A DNA stretch of 64,000 nucleotides, from assembly GCA_947478725.1 (NCBI GenBank), contig CANJWZ010000001.1, positions 1-64,000 of the forward strand, in the 5' to 3' direction. The DNA is from Comamonadaceae bacterium (GTDB lineage: Bacteria; Pseudomonadota; Gammaproteobacteria; Burkholderiales; Burkholderiaceae_C). Shown piece after piece: positions 26,688 through 35,202 of the stretch. How positions within the stretch are numbered: the stretch's first letter is position 1; each line of letters begins with the position of its first letter. A program made the position numbers and the translations under genes. The notes below the pieces were generated by a model that was not told the DNA's origin, searched no databases, and saw only the letters and a list, made by a program, of their open reading frames with translations.

Positions 26688-28110
26688 ATTAAAGGCCAAC
26701 AAAGAAGGGCTGATCGCCCAGTTAAAAGCCATTGTTGGCCAGGTCGGTCTTGTCACAGACCCGCAGGCGCAAGCAAACTACACCACCGACTGGTTGGGTA
26801 AATGGCACGGGCAGGTTCCTGTCGTCGTCAGGCCCGCCAACACCCAAGAGGTCGCCGCTGTCATGCGTGTTTGCCACGCTCTGCGTACCCCAGTCGTGCC
26901 CCAAGGCGGCAACACCGGCATGAGCGGCGGGGCAACGCCTGACAGCAGCGGCGCGCAAGTGATTGTTTCGACCAACCGGATGAATGTGATCCGGGCCGTC
27001 GATCCGGTCAACAACACCATGACGGTTGAGTCAGGCGTGATCCTGGCGCATGCCCAGCAGGCAGCGCTTGACGTGCAACGTTATTTTCCGATGAGCCTGG
27101 GTGCAGAAGGCAGTTGCACGGTGGGCGGAAACCTGGCAACCAATGCAGGCGGTATTGCGGTGCTGCGCTATGGCAACATGCGGGACTTGGTGCTGGGGCT
27201 CGAAGTGGTGTTGCCTGATGGCCGCATTTGGGACGGCTTGCGCGCCCTGCGCAAAGACAACACGGGCTACGATCTGCGCGGTCTGTTTGTCGGCTCTGAA
27301 GGCACGCTGGGCATCATCACCGGCGCAGTGCTCAAACTGTTTGCCCAACCGACTGCGCGTGCCGCTGCATGGGTAGGCGCGGCCAGCCTCGAGCAACTGG
27401 TCACACTTTTGACGCGATTGCAAGCGAGCTGCGGCGAACGCCTGACAGCCTTTGAAATGATGTCTGCACCGGCTTTGGCTTTGGTGCTGGCACATGTTCA
27501 GGACACCCGCGCGCCGCTGCTTGAGGCACACGCATTCAACGCACTGATTGAATTGAGCGACACCGATGGCGCCGGTTTGCACGCCATGCTGGAAAACACA
27601 CTCGCGCAAGCCTTGGCCGAAGGCGTCATCAGCGACGCTGCGCTGCCCGCCACGCAGACCCAGAGCGTCGCCCTGTGGAAGCTGCGTGAAGGTATCTCAC
27701 AAGCCCAGGTGCGGGCTGGCAAGGTCATCAAACATGACATCGCGCTGCCCATTTCATCTTTGGCAGATTTTGTAGCGAAGGCCGACCAGGCCGTGCACGC
27801 AAGCGCAAAAAAGCACGGTATCGCGATTGTTAATTTTGGCCATCTGGGCGATGGCAACCTGCACTACAACGTGCTCTTGCCAGCCGAGCTGTCAGCGCCA
27901 GCTGTCAAAGAGGCCACGCTGCTTTTCAACCGGGCGGTTCATGACCTGGTGACCACCTTCAAGGGCAGCATCAGCGCAGAGCACGGCGTAGGTCAATTGC
28001 GGCGCGATGAGCTCAAGCACTACAAGTCGCCCATTGAGCTGGAGATGATGATGTGTATCAAACGCGCGTTTGACCCGAACCAGATCATGAACCCGGGGAA
28101 ACTGTTGTGA
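26680..28110 (+). CDS. FAD-linked oxidase (D-2-hydroxyacid dehydrogenase / GlcD-like)
   Basis: The product has 476 aa from the ATG at 26680, which overlaps the racemase stop; it is coupled to the racemase. The order is a PCMH-type FAD-binding domain (about 35-215, with VVPQGGNTGMSGG and EGSCTVGGNLATNAGG) and a GlcD-type C-terminal domain ending with EHGVGQLRRDEL and DPNQIMNPGKLL. Relatives oxidise D-lactate, D-2-hydroxyglutarate or glycolate. Here it might act on a hydroxyacid from D-amino acid breakdown, but that is inference. Its last 207 coding bp plus 60 bp downstream are duplicated at 30517-30783. Confidence 0.88.
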   Translation: MPELKANKEGLIAQLKAIVGQVGLVTDPQAQANYTTDWLGKWHGQVPVVVRPANTQEVAAVMRVCHALRTPVVPQGGNTGMSGGATPDSSGAQVIVSTNRMNVIRAVDPVNNTMTVESGVILAHAQQAALDVQRYFPMSLGAEGSCTVGGNLATNAGGIAVLRYGNMRDLVLGLEVVLPDGRIWDGLRALRKDNTGYDLRGLFVGSEGTLGIITGAVLKLFAQPTARAAAWVGAASLEQLVTLLTRLQASCGERLTAFEMMSAPALALVLAHVQDTRAPLLEAHAFNALIELSDTDGAGLHAMLENTLAQALAEGVISDAALPATQTQSVALWKLREGISQAQVRAGKVIKHDIALPISSLADFVAKADQAVHASAKKHGIAIVNFGHLGDGNLHYNVLLPAELSAPAVKEATLLFNRAVHDLVTTFKGSISAEHGVGQLRRDELKHYKSPIELEMMMCIKRAFDPNQIMNPGKLL

Positions 28111-28170
28111 GTTCTGGGCTCCGGGCACATCTGCTACGACAAGCTGATTCAAGCAGGCGCGCTGTGCCAT
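27904..28170 (+). repeat. Long direct repeat, copy 1 (3' end of FAD-oxidase gene)
   Basis: These 267 bp are repeated at 30517-30783 with about 15 differences counted by eye, and the reading frame is kept. The repeat covers the end of the FAD-oxidase gene and about 60 bp beyond it. The two copies bracket an AT-rich cassette. Confidence 0.9.
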
Positions 28171-28194
28171 CAACAGCGGCTGTATGGATGGCAG

Positions 28195-29502
28195 TCAAAT
28201 TTTCAAAATTTCGAGCCGCTTTTGAAAGACTTTCTCCTCAAGATCAGTCAAGGGATGTTGTTCTAAAAAAATTTTAAGAGTGGATTTTTGTTTTTTCAGC
28301 TCATCAGTTTTATTTTGGATCTCTAAAGTTTCTACGAGACCGATTAGCGCGTGCAGTCTTGACTTTGGATCTTCTTGGAATTGTCTGTACAAGCCTTCTG
28401 CGGAAAGAAACAATTTTGCCTGTTGCATCGTGTCAGCGTAGGCCAGGCTTAATCCTGAATGATCTCGATATCGACTAACGCCTGTGCGAAAAGCATCGGT
28501 CGCGTGCTCAAAGTCAGATTGACTGGCGAAAAACCGCCCTGCGATAAGGTATGAAGATGGGGAGTCAGGCTTCATCGCTATCAATTTCAAATACGCCTTC
28601 GCAGCCTCTTCATTGCGTTTGAGCCCTTGCAAGGAAAGTGCTCTCGCTTGATATCCCCACCATTTTTCCGGAGCCCGTTTGATTTGTAAATCAGCCAATT
28701 CCAAACTCTGAGAAAAATCGCCCTTCTCTCTGGCCAACCAACTTTTAGATGAAAGTAACGGTATGAAATCAGGCGCGATTTTTTCTAATTTTTCGATGTC
28801 CTGCTGTGCAGATCCAAGACGCTTTTTGGTAATGTCAATATACGCTTTCAAATTAAGTGAAAACTTATCGTCATCGGGATTATTGTTACCCAACACAACA
28901 TCGATCATCCGTAAGGCATTGACTTCGTCGCCCTTGCCCCAATGCACAGCAGCAGCTATGTGGGGGTCGGTCGCCTCCAAAATATTGAGTGCAATAAGAT
29001 CTATGAGGACCTCGACCGTACCCGTTGTTTTAAAGTCGACCAAAACAATATTTTCTGGAGATTTTCTAATTTTGACGTGGTATTGCGTAGATTCACCCAC
29101 TTTGCTCGTCGTGATTTCGCCACTGATTTTGGAGGTCTGGATTCCTAGCGAATCGCGAACATAGGACTGCACTGCTTTGACATCAACGCCGGAACCAGCG
29201 AGTTCAATTTTGGTAGGCTGGCTCTGTTGATTTCCAAAAAAAGAAACGCGTTCTTTGGCTGAACCCGAAGACAACTGATATTTACTGATTTGATCCAAGA
29301 TTCGAACCGTTGTGATGTCCGACTTATAGCCTTGTTCTTCAAAAGTCGCGGGGACTTTGATGTCGTCTAGGGTCACCTCATCAGAACGGACTCCGTTGTA
29401 AATGCCGATCGAAGAGATGCCAATACCAAGCACAGACGCTAAGGCTAAAACCCCATTTTTGACTGCCAGCATGAGGTTATTGATTCGCTCCGTGAGGCTC
29501 AT
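28195..29502 (-). CDS. Membrane-anchored TPR-like protein of the inserted cassette, unknown function
   Basis: The product has 435 aa from the ATG at 29502, which has an AGGA site 5 nt upstream; an upstream in-frame ATG at 29523 has none. One membrane helix (about 13-35: VKNGVLALASVLGIGISSIG) follows a positively charged start, so the bulk is probably periplasmic. From about residue 195 to 420 there are TPR-like helical pairs (for example WWGYQARALSLQGLKRNEEAAKAY, cut here to a few repeats). The central part (60-150) is unfamiliar. The base composition is visibly AT-richer than the flanks. It is divergent from the hydrolase gene, sharing a 93 bp promoter region. Confidence 0.75.
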   Translation of the reverse strand: MSLTERINNLMLAVKNGVLALASVLGIGISSIGIYNGVRSDEVTLDDIKVPATFEEQGYKSDITTVRILDQISKYQLSSGSAKERVSFFGNQQSQPTKIELAGSGVDVKAVQSYVRDSLGIQTSKISGEITTSKVGESTQYHVKIRKSPENIVLVDFKTTGTVEVLIDLIALNILEATDPHIAAAVHWGKGDEVNALRMIDVVLGNNNPDDDKFSLNLKAYIDITKKRLGSAQQDIEKLEKIAPDFIPLLSSKSWLAREKGDFSQSLELADLQIKRAPEKWWGYQARALSLQGLKRNEEAAKAYLKLIAMKPDSPSSYLIAGRFFASQSDFEHATDAFRTGVSRYRDHSGLSLAYADTMQQAKLFLSAEGLYRQFQEDPKSRLHALIGLVETLEIQNKTDELKKQKSTLKIFLEQHPLTDLEEKVFQKRLEILKI

Positions 29503-29595
29503 AAAATTCCTATGGTTATACACTTACATATTTATGCATTTGAAAACTTTTATTAAATTTACCACGATGTCGAAAGCTGAATAGGAGTATCCATC

Positions 29596-30435
29596 TTGTT
29601 GCGAAATCTTTTTCTTTTATTCTTTTTGATGACTGCTGTCCTTGGCGCACAAGCACAAACGATTCCGATCCATGCGGAGGGTTTGAGTGAGGAGTTGATC
29701 GAGGTTCCGATTGATGGTGGAACGCAAAAAGGTGTTTTATCCAAACGAAAAGATCAAACTTCTGCAACCAAACTGATCGTACTTCTTCCGGGCTACCCAT
29801 CAGTCGTGCGACCAGAAATGGGAAATGGCGTGATGATGAATAGCCCTTTACTTGGAAATTTTTTAATCAGAGCTCGACGCCATTTGCTTGATGGCAAGGT
29901 CATGACCCTACTGGTTGATTGTCATACGTCAATAGGTGACGTCTGTAAACATGAATATCAAAGCACCAAAGATCGATTCCAGCACGTCAAGGCGTTGATT
30001 GACGCAGCCAAAATAAGAGTGCCTTCAGTCGATCAAGTTTACTTATATTCAACCAGTGCGGGCTCAATCTCATCTGCTTTTATAGCGAGGTACCTGCAAA
30101 AAGAACTTGCTGGTGTGATTCACTCTGCAACGATTGATCCCACAGCACCCAAGTCTTACCCACAGCTAACTGATTTCGACTACCTGACGATCAAAGTCCC
30201 TCAGGCGTTTGTCCATCATGCAGATGACCCCTGTTCACTCACGCCTTTTGCTTATGTGCAAAAAATTTCTGAAAAATACAAACTTCCGCTTGTGAGTGTC
30301 TCAGGGGGTAGTGATTTCAGCGGGAATCCTTGTGGTGCGTTTACCCAGCATGGCTTCAGAAACAAGGAGGTCATTGTTATGAAGCACGTTCTCAAGATGA
30401 TCCAATCTGAGACATGGGTCTCAGAGAAGCTTTGA
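29596..30435 (+). CDS. Secreted alpha/beta-hydrolase-like protein of the inserted cassette
   Basis: The product has 279 aa, starting with TTG at 29596 (AGGAG ribosome site 8 nt upstream) and a clear signal peptide (about 1-21, ending GAQA). The C-terminal part looks like an alpha/beta hydrolase: nucleophile elbow STSAGS near 153-158 (first glycine of GxSxG replaced), then HHADDPC near 208-214 and FTQHGF near 252-257 as likely acid and histidine positions. Substrate unknown. It is AT-rich and divergent from the TPR-like membrane protein gene. The pair sits between the two copies of the 267 bp repeat, so it was probably acquired as a unit. Confidence 0.75.
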   Translation: MLRNLFLLFFLMTAVLGAQAQTIPIHAEGLSEELIEVPIDGGTQKGVLSKRKDQTSATKLIVLLPGYPSVVRPEMGNGVMMNSPLLGNFLIRARRHLLDGKVMTLLVDCHTSIGDVCKHEYQSTKDRFQHVKALIDAAKIRVPSVDQVYLYSTSAGSISSAFIARYLQKELAGVIHSATIDPTAPKSYPQLTDFDYLTIKVPQAFVHHADDPCSLTPFAYVQKISEKYKLPLVSVSGGSDFSGNPCGAFTQHGFRNKEVIVMKHVLKMIQSETWVSEKL

Positions 30436-30516
30436 GACTGAAAAACTCTAGGCGTCCAATTTGCTGATATGTAAATCGCTTCAACCTGAATGAATCGCCA
30501 CCAGCCCCTTGATCAC

Positions 30517-30723
30517 GTCAAAGAGGCCGCGCTACTTTTCAACCGGGCGGTTCATCACCAGGTGACCCACTTCAAGGGCAGCATCGGCGCAGAGCACGGC
30601 GTAGGTCAATTGCGGCGCGATGAGCTCAAGCACTGCAAGTCGCCTATTGAGCTGGAGATGATGATGTGTATCAAACGCGCGTTTGACCCGAACCAGATCA
30701 TGAACCCGGGGAAACTGTTGTGA
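30517..30723 (+). pseudogene. Truncated C-terminal fragment of the FAD-oxidase gene
   Basis: The last 68 codons plus stop of an FAD-linked oxidase (EHGVGQLRRDEL near the start, DPNQIMNPGKLL at the end) are kept in frame without the rest of the gene. An ATG at 30490 would open a 77 aa frame, but there is no reason to think it is a functional protein. It is the protein-coding part of repeat copy 2. Confidence 0.85.
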
Positions 30724-30783
30724 GTTCTGGGCTCCGGGCACATCTGCTGACACAGGCCGATTCAAGCAGTCGCGCTGTGCCAT
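30517..30783 (+). repeat. Long direct repeat, copy 2
   Basis: This is the second copy of the 267 bp element at 27904-28170. It ends 23 bp before the tRNA-Leu gene. Confidence 0.9.
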
Positions 30784-30806
30784 AATCAAGGGCTGCATGT
30801 AGCGTC

Positions 30807-30891
30807 GCCCGGGTGGTGGAATTGGTAGACGCACGGGACTCAAAATCCCGCGCCGCAAGGCGTGCCGGTTCGATTCCGGCCCCGGGCACCA
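30807..30891 (+). tRNA. tRNA-Leu (anticodon CAA)
   Basis: A complete cloverleaf is readable: acceptor GCCCGGG/CCCGGGC, D arm, anticodon stem CGGGA/TCCCG with loop CTCAAAA (anticodon CAA, reading UUG), a long variable arm, the T arm with GGTTCGATTCC and the encoded CCA. It lies between repeat copy 2 and the putative island and is the likely integration site. A short stem (ACCAC/GTGGT) follows the CCA. Confidence 0.95.
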
Positions 30892-31397
30892 CGACTCAGT
30901 GGTAACAAAATTGTCTCTGCATCCTCGAACCGCACGCCTTTGGCGATACTGACAAAGCGCATGAATGCGCGGGTTCGATTCCGGCCCCGGCACCATGGCT
31001 CTTTAGCTGTGGTTTTAAAAGTAGTTTCCGCAAAGTATTTGGCATCGTTTCGCAAATAACAAACTCAGGCAAAGTCTCTTGCCAACAAAATCAACCGGCG
31101 CAATGCCCGAACGGATCGTTTCACGACCCGATTGACAGGCCGTATGGCGAGTTTCGCTGGCTCGTTTGACGGTCACCAACCAGCAGACGTTTCGACCCGC
31201 AAGAAAGTACAGACACAAGTCGAAAAGCCAAGTCGCGTCAGTGTCGCGCGCACAGTGCTTTGCGCTCACGAGGACGGGCTCCCAAGAAAACGACAAGTTA
31301 ACGACAAGTCAAGAGTCACGGAATTGTCAAACGGGACTCTTAGCATCAGATCCTTAAAGCCGAATCAGACGATCCGGTTATCGTTCAGGGAGTTGCA
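30892..31397. other. Non-coding leader of the island (506 bp)
   Basis: It contains the tRNA 3' fragment and a weak hairpin at 30992-31013, a direct repeat of ACGACAAGT (31290-31298 and 31301-31309), and a 7 bp inverted repeat AAGAGTC/GACTCTT (31311-31317, 31335-31341) about 60-85 bp before the phosphodiesterase gene, possibly an operator. I see no convincing gene here. Confidence 0.45.
30972..30995 (+). repeat. tRNA-Leu 3'-end fragment, copy A
   Basis: 24 nt identical to the T arm and acceptor 3' end of the tRNA-Leu upstream except for one missing G, ending with CACCA. A weak hairpin with T-run follows (30992-31016). It looks like an attachment-site remnant. Confidence 0.75.
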
Positions 31398-32204
31398 GTG
31401 CGTTTGATTCAAATTTCCGACACTCATGTCTCGGCCAGTCACCAGTTTTTTAGATCCAACCTCGCGGCCACAGCGACTTGGCTTCGGTCGCAAGAGGCCA
31501 CTTTATTCGTGCACACCGGTGATCTGGGTATGGACTCTGCGGGCCAGGAGGTCGACCTCTATGCCTCGCGTGACTGGCTCGCCGGGTTAGGCGCTCCGTT
31601 TCACTGTGTCCCAGGTAACCACGACGTAGGCGATCGGATCGAGATCAACCCCCGACAGCCAGTAACTGGCGCTAGGCTGCAGCGCTGGCGCGATGCTATT
31701 GGCCCGGACCGTTGGCTGATAGACCAGCAAGGCTGGCGCCTGATCGGCCTCAATGCCATGCTTCTTGGGACTGATCAAGCCGAGGAGCAAGCCCAGTACT
31801 CATGGTTTGACAAGGCATTGGAGACCGACCTTCCGGTCGCAGTTTTTTTGCATAAGCCTTTGTTTATCGACGCTCCTGATGAACCACCACGCGGCTATTG
31901 GTCTGTGGCCCCGCAGCCCAGGCAGCGGGTGATGGCATCCATGCGTCGGGCGCGCGTCAAGATGGTGGCCAGCGGACACCTGCACCTACACCGTCAGCAG
32001 GTGGTGGACGGTATCAGCTACGTCTGGTGTCCCGCTTCATCTTTCGTTTGTGGCGAGAGTCAGGAAGAACTGGGTGGCGAACGCCGTCTGGGCGCGGTGG
32101 TGCACCAGTTCGGGGTTGATGCGGTCGAAAGCCAATTCTTGCGGCCCGAGGGGCTCGACGATCTGAAAATTGAGCCGGTGCAACAAATTCTCTACCCGCG
32201 GTGA
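31398..32204 (+). CDS. Calcineurin-like metallophosphoesterase (GpdQ-like phosphodiesterase)
   Basis: The product is a 268 aa cytoplasmic protein with GTG start. The binuclear metal motifs are complete: D8 and H10 in ISDTHV, D42 in HTGDLG, N74-H75 in GNHD, H152 in FLHKPL and H194/H196 in GHLHLH. The architecture and length match the GpdQ/CpdA group that cleaves glycerophosphodiesters or cyclic nucleotides. It is the first gene of a same-strand run with a Ugp-like importer, so a role in hydrolysing imported phosphodiesters is a reasonable inference. The ABC ATPase gene starts 7 bp after its stop. Confidence 0.85.
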   Translation: MRLIQISDTHVSASHQFFRSNLAATATWLRSQEATLFVHTGDLGMDSAGQEVDLYASRDWLAGLGAPFHCVPGNHDVGDRIEINPRQPVTGARLQRWRDAIGPDRWLIDQQGWRLIGLNAMLLGTDQAEEQAQYSWFDKALETDLPVAVFLHKPLFIDAPDEPPRGYWSVAPQPRQRVMASMRRARVKMVASGHLHLHRQQVVDGISYVWCPASSFVCGESQEELGGERRLGAVVHQFGVDAVESQFLRPEGLDDLKIEPVQQILYPR

Positions 32205-32211
32205 AATTCGC

Positions 32212-33438
32212 GTGCAAGAAAATAAAGACCCAATCGGTGCGGTTTCCGCGTCCCCCGCACTCCACTTGGAGGCGATTGAAAAATCTTTCGGCGACAACTG
32301 CATTCTTGCTGCCATTGATCTGAAGATTCATGCGGGCGAGTTCATCGCCTTGGTCGGACCATCGGGCTGCGGCAAGTCAACGCTGCTGCGGATCGTCGCT
32401 GGCCTAGAGCGGCCGGACAGCGGCCGAGTCTGGCTGAATGGCAAAGACCTGACCGATGTGCGCGCTGCAGACCGCGATATGGCCATGGTGTTCCAGTCGT
32501 ATGCGCTTTATCCGCACCTGAGCGCGCGTCAGAACATGGCCTTGCCGCTGATCATGCGCCGACTGAACGCCTTCGAGCGACTGCCGTGGGTGGGCCCCTT
32601 CATCGGAGGGGCACGTGGCAAGCTGGCTGCCATTCGGCAGGAAATTGAGCAGTCTGCTCACACACTCAAGATCACCCCCCTGCTTGATCGTAAGCCGGCG
32701 CAGATGTCGGGCGGCCAGCGCCAGCGCGTGGCCCTGGGTCGCGCCCTGGTGCGCCACCCGAAAGCCTTCTTGATGGACGAACCGTTGTCCAACCTCGATG
32801 CCTCGTTGCGGGTACACATGCGCGCCGAGATCGCAGAACTGCATCGCCGCGCCGGCGTGGTCACGCTTTATGTGACCCACGACCAAGAGGAAGCACTCAG
32901 CACCGCTGACCGCGTGGCCGTGATGATGGGCGGAAGGATCTTGCAGGTGGATACGCCGCAGGCCATCTACCGGGATCCGCAGCACATTGACGTGGCCAGC
33001 TTCATCGGCAGCCCGCGCATCAACATCATCCCGGTGGAGGTACGCAGCAACCGTCGGGCCTACTTGGGCGAGATCGAGATCGCTAGCGGCTGTGAGTTCG
33101 TGGCCGAAAGCGACTTGCGGTTGGCGATTCGTCCAGAGGCTTTGATGCTTCACTCGGATCCTCGGCCAGGTGCTTTTGCAGTGCACCTTCATCGAGTCGA
33201 GTTTCTGGGCGTCGAAGCCTTATGTCACCTGGTGCTCCCAGGGTCCGATATAGCCCTGGTGGCGCGACAGGCCCCAGAAGTAGCGATGCAGCTGAAAAAG
33301 CAGATGGACTCGGCCCGCGTCCTGTATGCGTCTGCGTTGGACACCGACTGGCTGGCGTTCAACGCGAGCGGCGATCGGGTGGGACTGCGGCCGCCCACTC
33401 AGCTTGGCGCCAAGAGCGCCGAGGCGATCGCACAGTGA
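32212..33438 (+). CDS. ABC transporter ATP-binding protein, UgpC/MalK type
   Basis: The product has 408 aa from a GTG at 32212; an in-frame TTG at 32170 would run into the phosphodiesterase gene. Walker A GPSGCGKST is at 49-57, signature MSGGQRQRVALGRA near 165-178, Walker B FLMDEPLSNLD near 187-197. The C-terminal part from about 245 forms the TOBE-type regulatory domain of CUT1 sugar/glycerol-phosphate importers. A 20-30 residue insertion between the Q-loop and the signature (near 118-150) is longer than in MalK. The stop overlaps the GTG start of the permease gene. Confidence 0.9.
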   Translation: MQENKDPIGAVSASPALHLEAIEKSFGDNCILAAIDLKIHAGEFIALVGPSGCGKSTLLRIVAGLERPDSGRVWLNGKDLTDVRAADRDMAMVFQSYALYPHLSARQNMALPLIMRRLNAFERLPWVGPFIGGARGKLAAIRQEIEQSAHTLKITPLLDRKPAQMSGGQRQRVALGRALVRHPKAFLMDEPLSNLDASLRVHMRAEIAELHRRAGVVTLYVTHDQEEALSTADRVAVMMGGRILQVDTPQAIYRDPQHIDVASFIGSPRINIIPVEVRSNRRAYLGEIEIASGCEFVAESDLRLAIRPEALMLHSDPRPGAFAVHLHRVEFLGVEALCHLVLPGSDIALVARQAPEVAMQLKKQMDSARVLYASALDTDWLAFNASGDRVGLRPPTQLGAKSAEAIAQ

Positions 33439-34322
33439 AACAGCCATTCGATCAGAACGAGGTGCGTGCAGCCTACTGGCTCAGCGCACCCGCTTTGTTC
33501 TTGATGCTGGTTCTGTTGGTAATGCCGACGCTGGCGGTCTTGGCGCTTTCCTTCACCGATGCTGAGCTAGGTGTGGCCGATGTGCACTTCCGAGGGCTCG
33601 CGGCTTATGCTGATTTGCTCAAGGATCGCATCTTTGTAGGCGCCGTGCGAAACACGGCCCTTTACGTGGTGCTCGTCGTCCCTGCCTCGGTGGTGCTGGG
33701 ACTCGGGCTGGCCATGTTGATTGAAGCGGACGACCTGCTCAAGCCTTTCTTCCGCTCAATCTACTTTTTGCCTGTCGTCTCGCTGCTGGTCGCCATGGCC
33801 AGCGTGTGGCAGTACCTGATGCACCCGTCTATCGGGCCGATCAACATGCTGCTCAACAAGTTCGGCCTTTCCAGTGTCAACTGGCTGGGTTCCAGCGACA
33901 ACGTGATGGGCGCCCTGGCCATCATCGGCATTTGGCAGACCGTAGGATTCAACATGGTGTTGTTCCTGGCCGGTCTCACCGGAATTAACCGTGATCTGTA
34001 CGCCGCCGCTGAGATGGACGGTGCCCGCTCGGCCTGGTCCCGCTTTTGTGCGGTCACCTGGCCGATGCTTGGCCCCACCACGCTGTTTGTCCTGACCATT
34101 TCGGTGATCAACGCGGTCAAGGTCTTCGAGACGGTGGCCACGCTGACTCAGGGCGGCCCCGGCAAGGCCTCCGACGTGCTGCTTTGGGTGATTTACGAAG
34201 AAGGCTTCGTGCATTTGCAAATCGGAACCGCATCGGCTATGGCGATGGTTTTTATCGCCGTGCTGCTCGTCCTCGTTTTGATTCAAACCCAGGTCCTGGA
34301 AAAAAGGGTGCACTACACATGA
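33435..34322 (+). CDS. ABC transporter permease, UgpA-type
   Basis: The product is a 295 aa inner-membrane protein with about six helices. The GTG start overlaps the ATPase stop by 4 nt. The CUT1 EAA loop is visible as AAAEMDGARSAWSRFCAVTWPML near 195-217, and the FRSIYFLPVV segment near 100-109 is typical. It forms a channel with the next permease. An in-frame start further upstream lies inside the ATPase gene and is rejected. Confidence 0.9.
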   Translation: MKQPFDQNEVRAAYWLSAPALFLMLVLLVMPTLAVLALSFTDAELGVADVHFRGLAAYADLLKDRIFVGAVRNTALYVVLVVPASVVLGLGLAMLIEADDLLKPFFRSIYFLPVVSLLVAMASVWQYLMHPSIGPINMLLNKFGLSSVNWLGSSDNVMGALAIIGIWQTVGFNMVLFLAGLTGINRDLYAAAEMDGARSAWSRFCAVTWPMLGPTTLFVLTISVINAVKVFETVATLTQGGPGKASDVLLWVIYEEGFVHLQIGTASAMAMVFIAVLLVLVLIQTQVLEKRVHYT

Positions 34323-35152
34323 TGGCTTCGAGCTACTTCTGGCGCGGCCTGCGCATCGTGCTCCTGCTGCTCGGGGCTGCATTCATCCTGGCACCTTTCA
34401 TTTTCATGGTCTCCACCTCGCTCAAGCCGCAGGCTGAGGTGTTTTCCTCGACGCTACAGCTGGTGCCGCAGCAATGGTTCGCTGTGTCCAACTACACCAA
34501 GGCCTTGACCCGTATTCCCATGGGTCAAGTTTTGCTCAATGGCATCTATGTCTGTCTGGCCATCGTGGTGTTTCAGATCCTTTTCGCCCTGCCCTGCGCT
34601 TACGCGCTGGCCAAACTGCGTTTCCGGGGACGGGAGTGGGTCTTTGGCATGGTGCTGCTCGGACTGCTGGTTCCTATCCATGCTATCTCCATTCCCCTGT
34701 ATGCCGCGGCGCGCAACACCGGTCTGCTCAATACCTTGTCGGTACTGATCGTTCCTTTTTTGCTATCGGTGTTCGCCATTTTTCTGCTCCGCCAGTTCAT
34801 CAAATCCATCCCGGACGACCTGATTGCCGCCGCACGCTGCGACGGCCTGAGCGAATTGGCCATTGTCTGGCGGATCGTGCTGCCAAACGCGTGGCCAGCG
34901 GCGTCGGCTTTCGCGGTGTTTTCGGTGGTGGCGCACTGGAACGACCTTTACTGGCCACTGATCGCCATTACCAAGACCGAGCTGGCAACGCCGCCCCTGG
35001 GTCTCCTGTTCTTTCGCGCTGCCGAGGCGGGGGACGATTATGGCGCGCTGATGGCAGCGGCCGTGGTGATCACCTTGCCTCTTGTTGTGTTCTTTCTGTT
35101 TGCCCAGCGTCTGTTCATCGAAGGCATGACGATGAGCGGACTTAAAGGGTGA
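34319..35152 (+). CDS. ABC transporter permease, UgpE-type
   Basis: The product is 277 aa and spans the membrane about six times. The start ATG overlaps the stop of the first permease gene; an adjacent second ATG (34322) is equally possible. Typical features are the opening helix with FIFMVSTSLKP, then PCAYALAKLRFRGRE, and the EAA loop AARCDGLSELAIVWRIVLP near 168-186. The binding-protein gene follows 50 bp downstream. Confidence 0.9.
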   Translation: MMASSYFWRGLRIVLLLLGAAFILAPFIFMVSTSLKPQAEVFSSTLQLVPQQWFAVSNYTKALTRIPMGQVLLNGIYVCLAIVVFQILFALPCAYALAKLRFRGREWVFGMVLLGLLVPIHAISIPLYAAARNTGLLNTLSVLIVPFLLSVFAIFLLRQFIKSIPDDLIAAARCDGLSELAIVWRIVLPNAWPAASAFAVFSVVAHWNDLYWPLIAITKTELATPPLGLLFFRAAEAGDDYGALMAAAVVITLPLVVFFLFAQRLFIEGMTMSGLKG

Positions 35153-35202
35153 ATCCGTTTTCTTCTCAACCAACCTTAACCAACCTCAACCAAGGATTTT
35201 CA

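Larger units (their letters stand above)
28171..30516. other. AT-rich inserted cassette between the 267-bp repeats
   Basis: About 2.35 kb between the two repeat copies holds only the two divergent genes above and is visibly AT-richer than the region on both sides. No transposase, integrase or terminal inverted repeat was seen. Confidence 0.6.

Noticed and set aside
30490..30723. 77 aa ORF as a functional small protein
   Set aside because: All but the first 9 codons are the duplicated C-terminus of the FAD-oxidase, so it is listed as a pseudogene.
31132..31407. 91-codon plus-strand frame in the island leader
   Set aside because: No ribosome site or family resemblance; it runs into the phosphodiesterase gene in another frame and overlaps palindromic regulatory-looking sequence.
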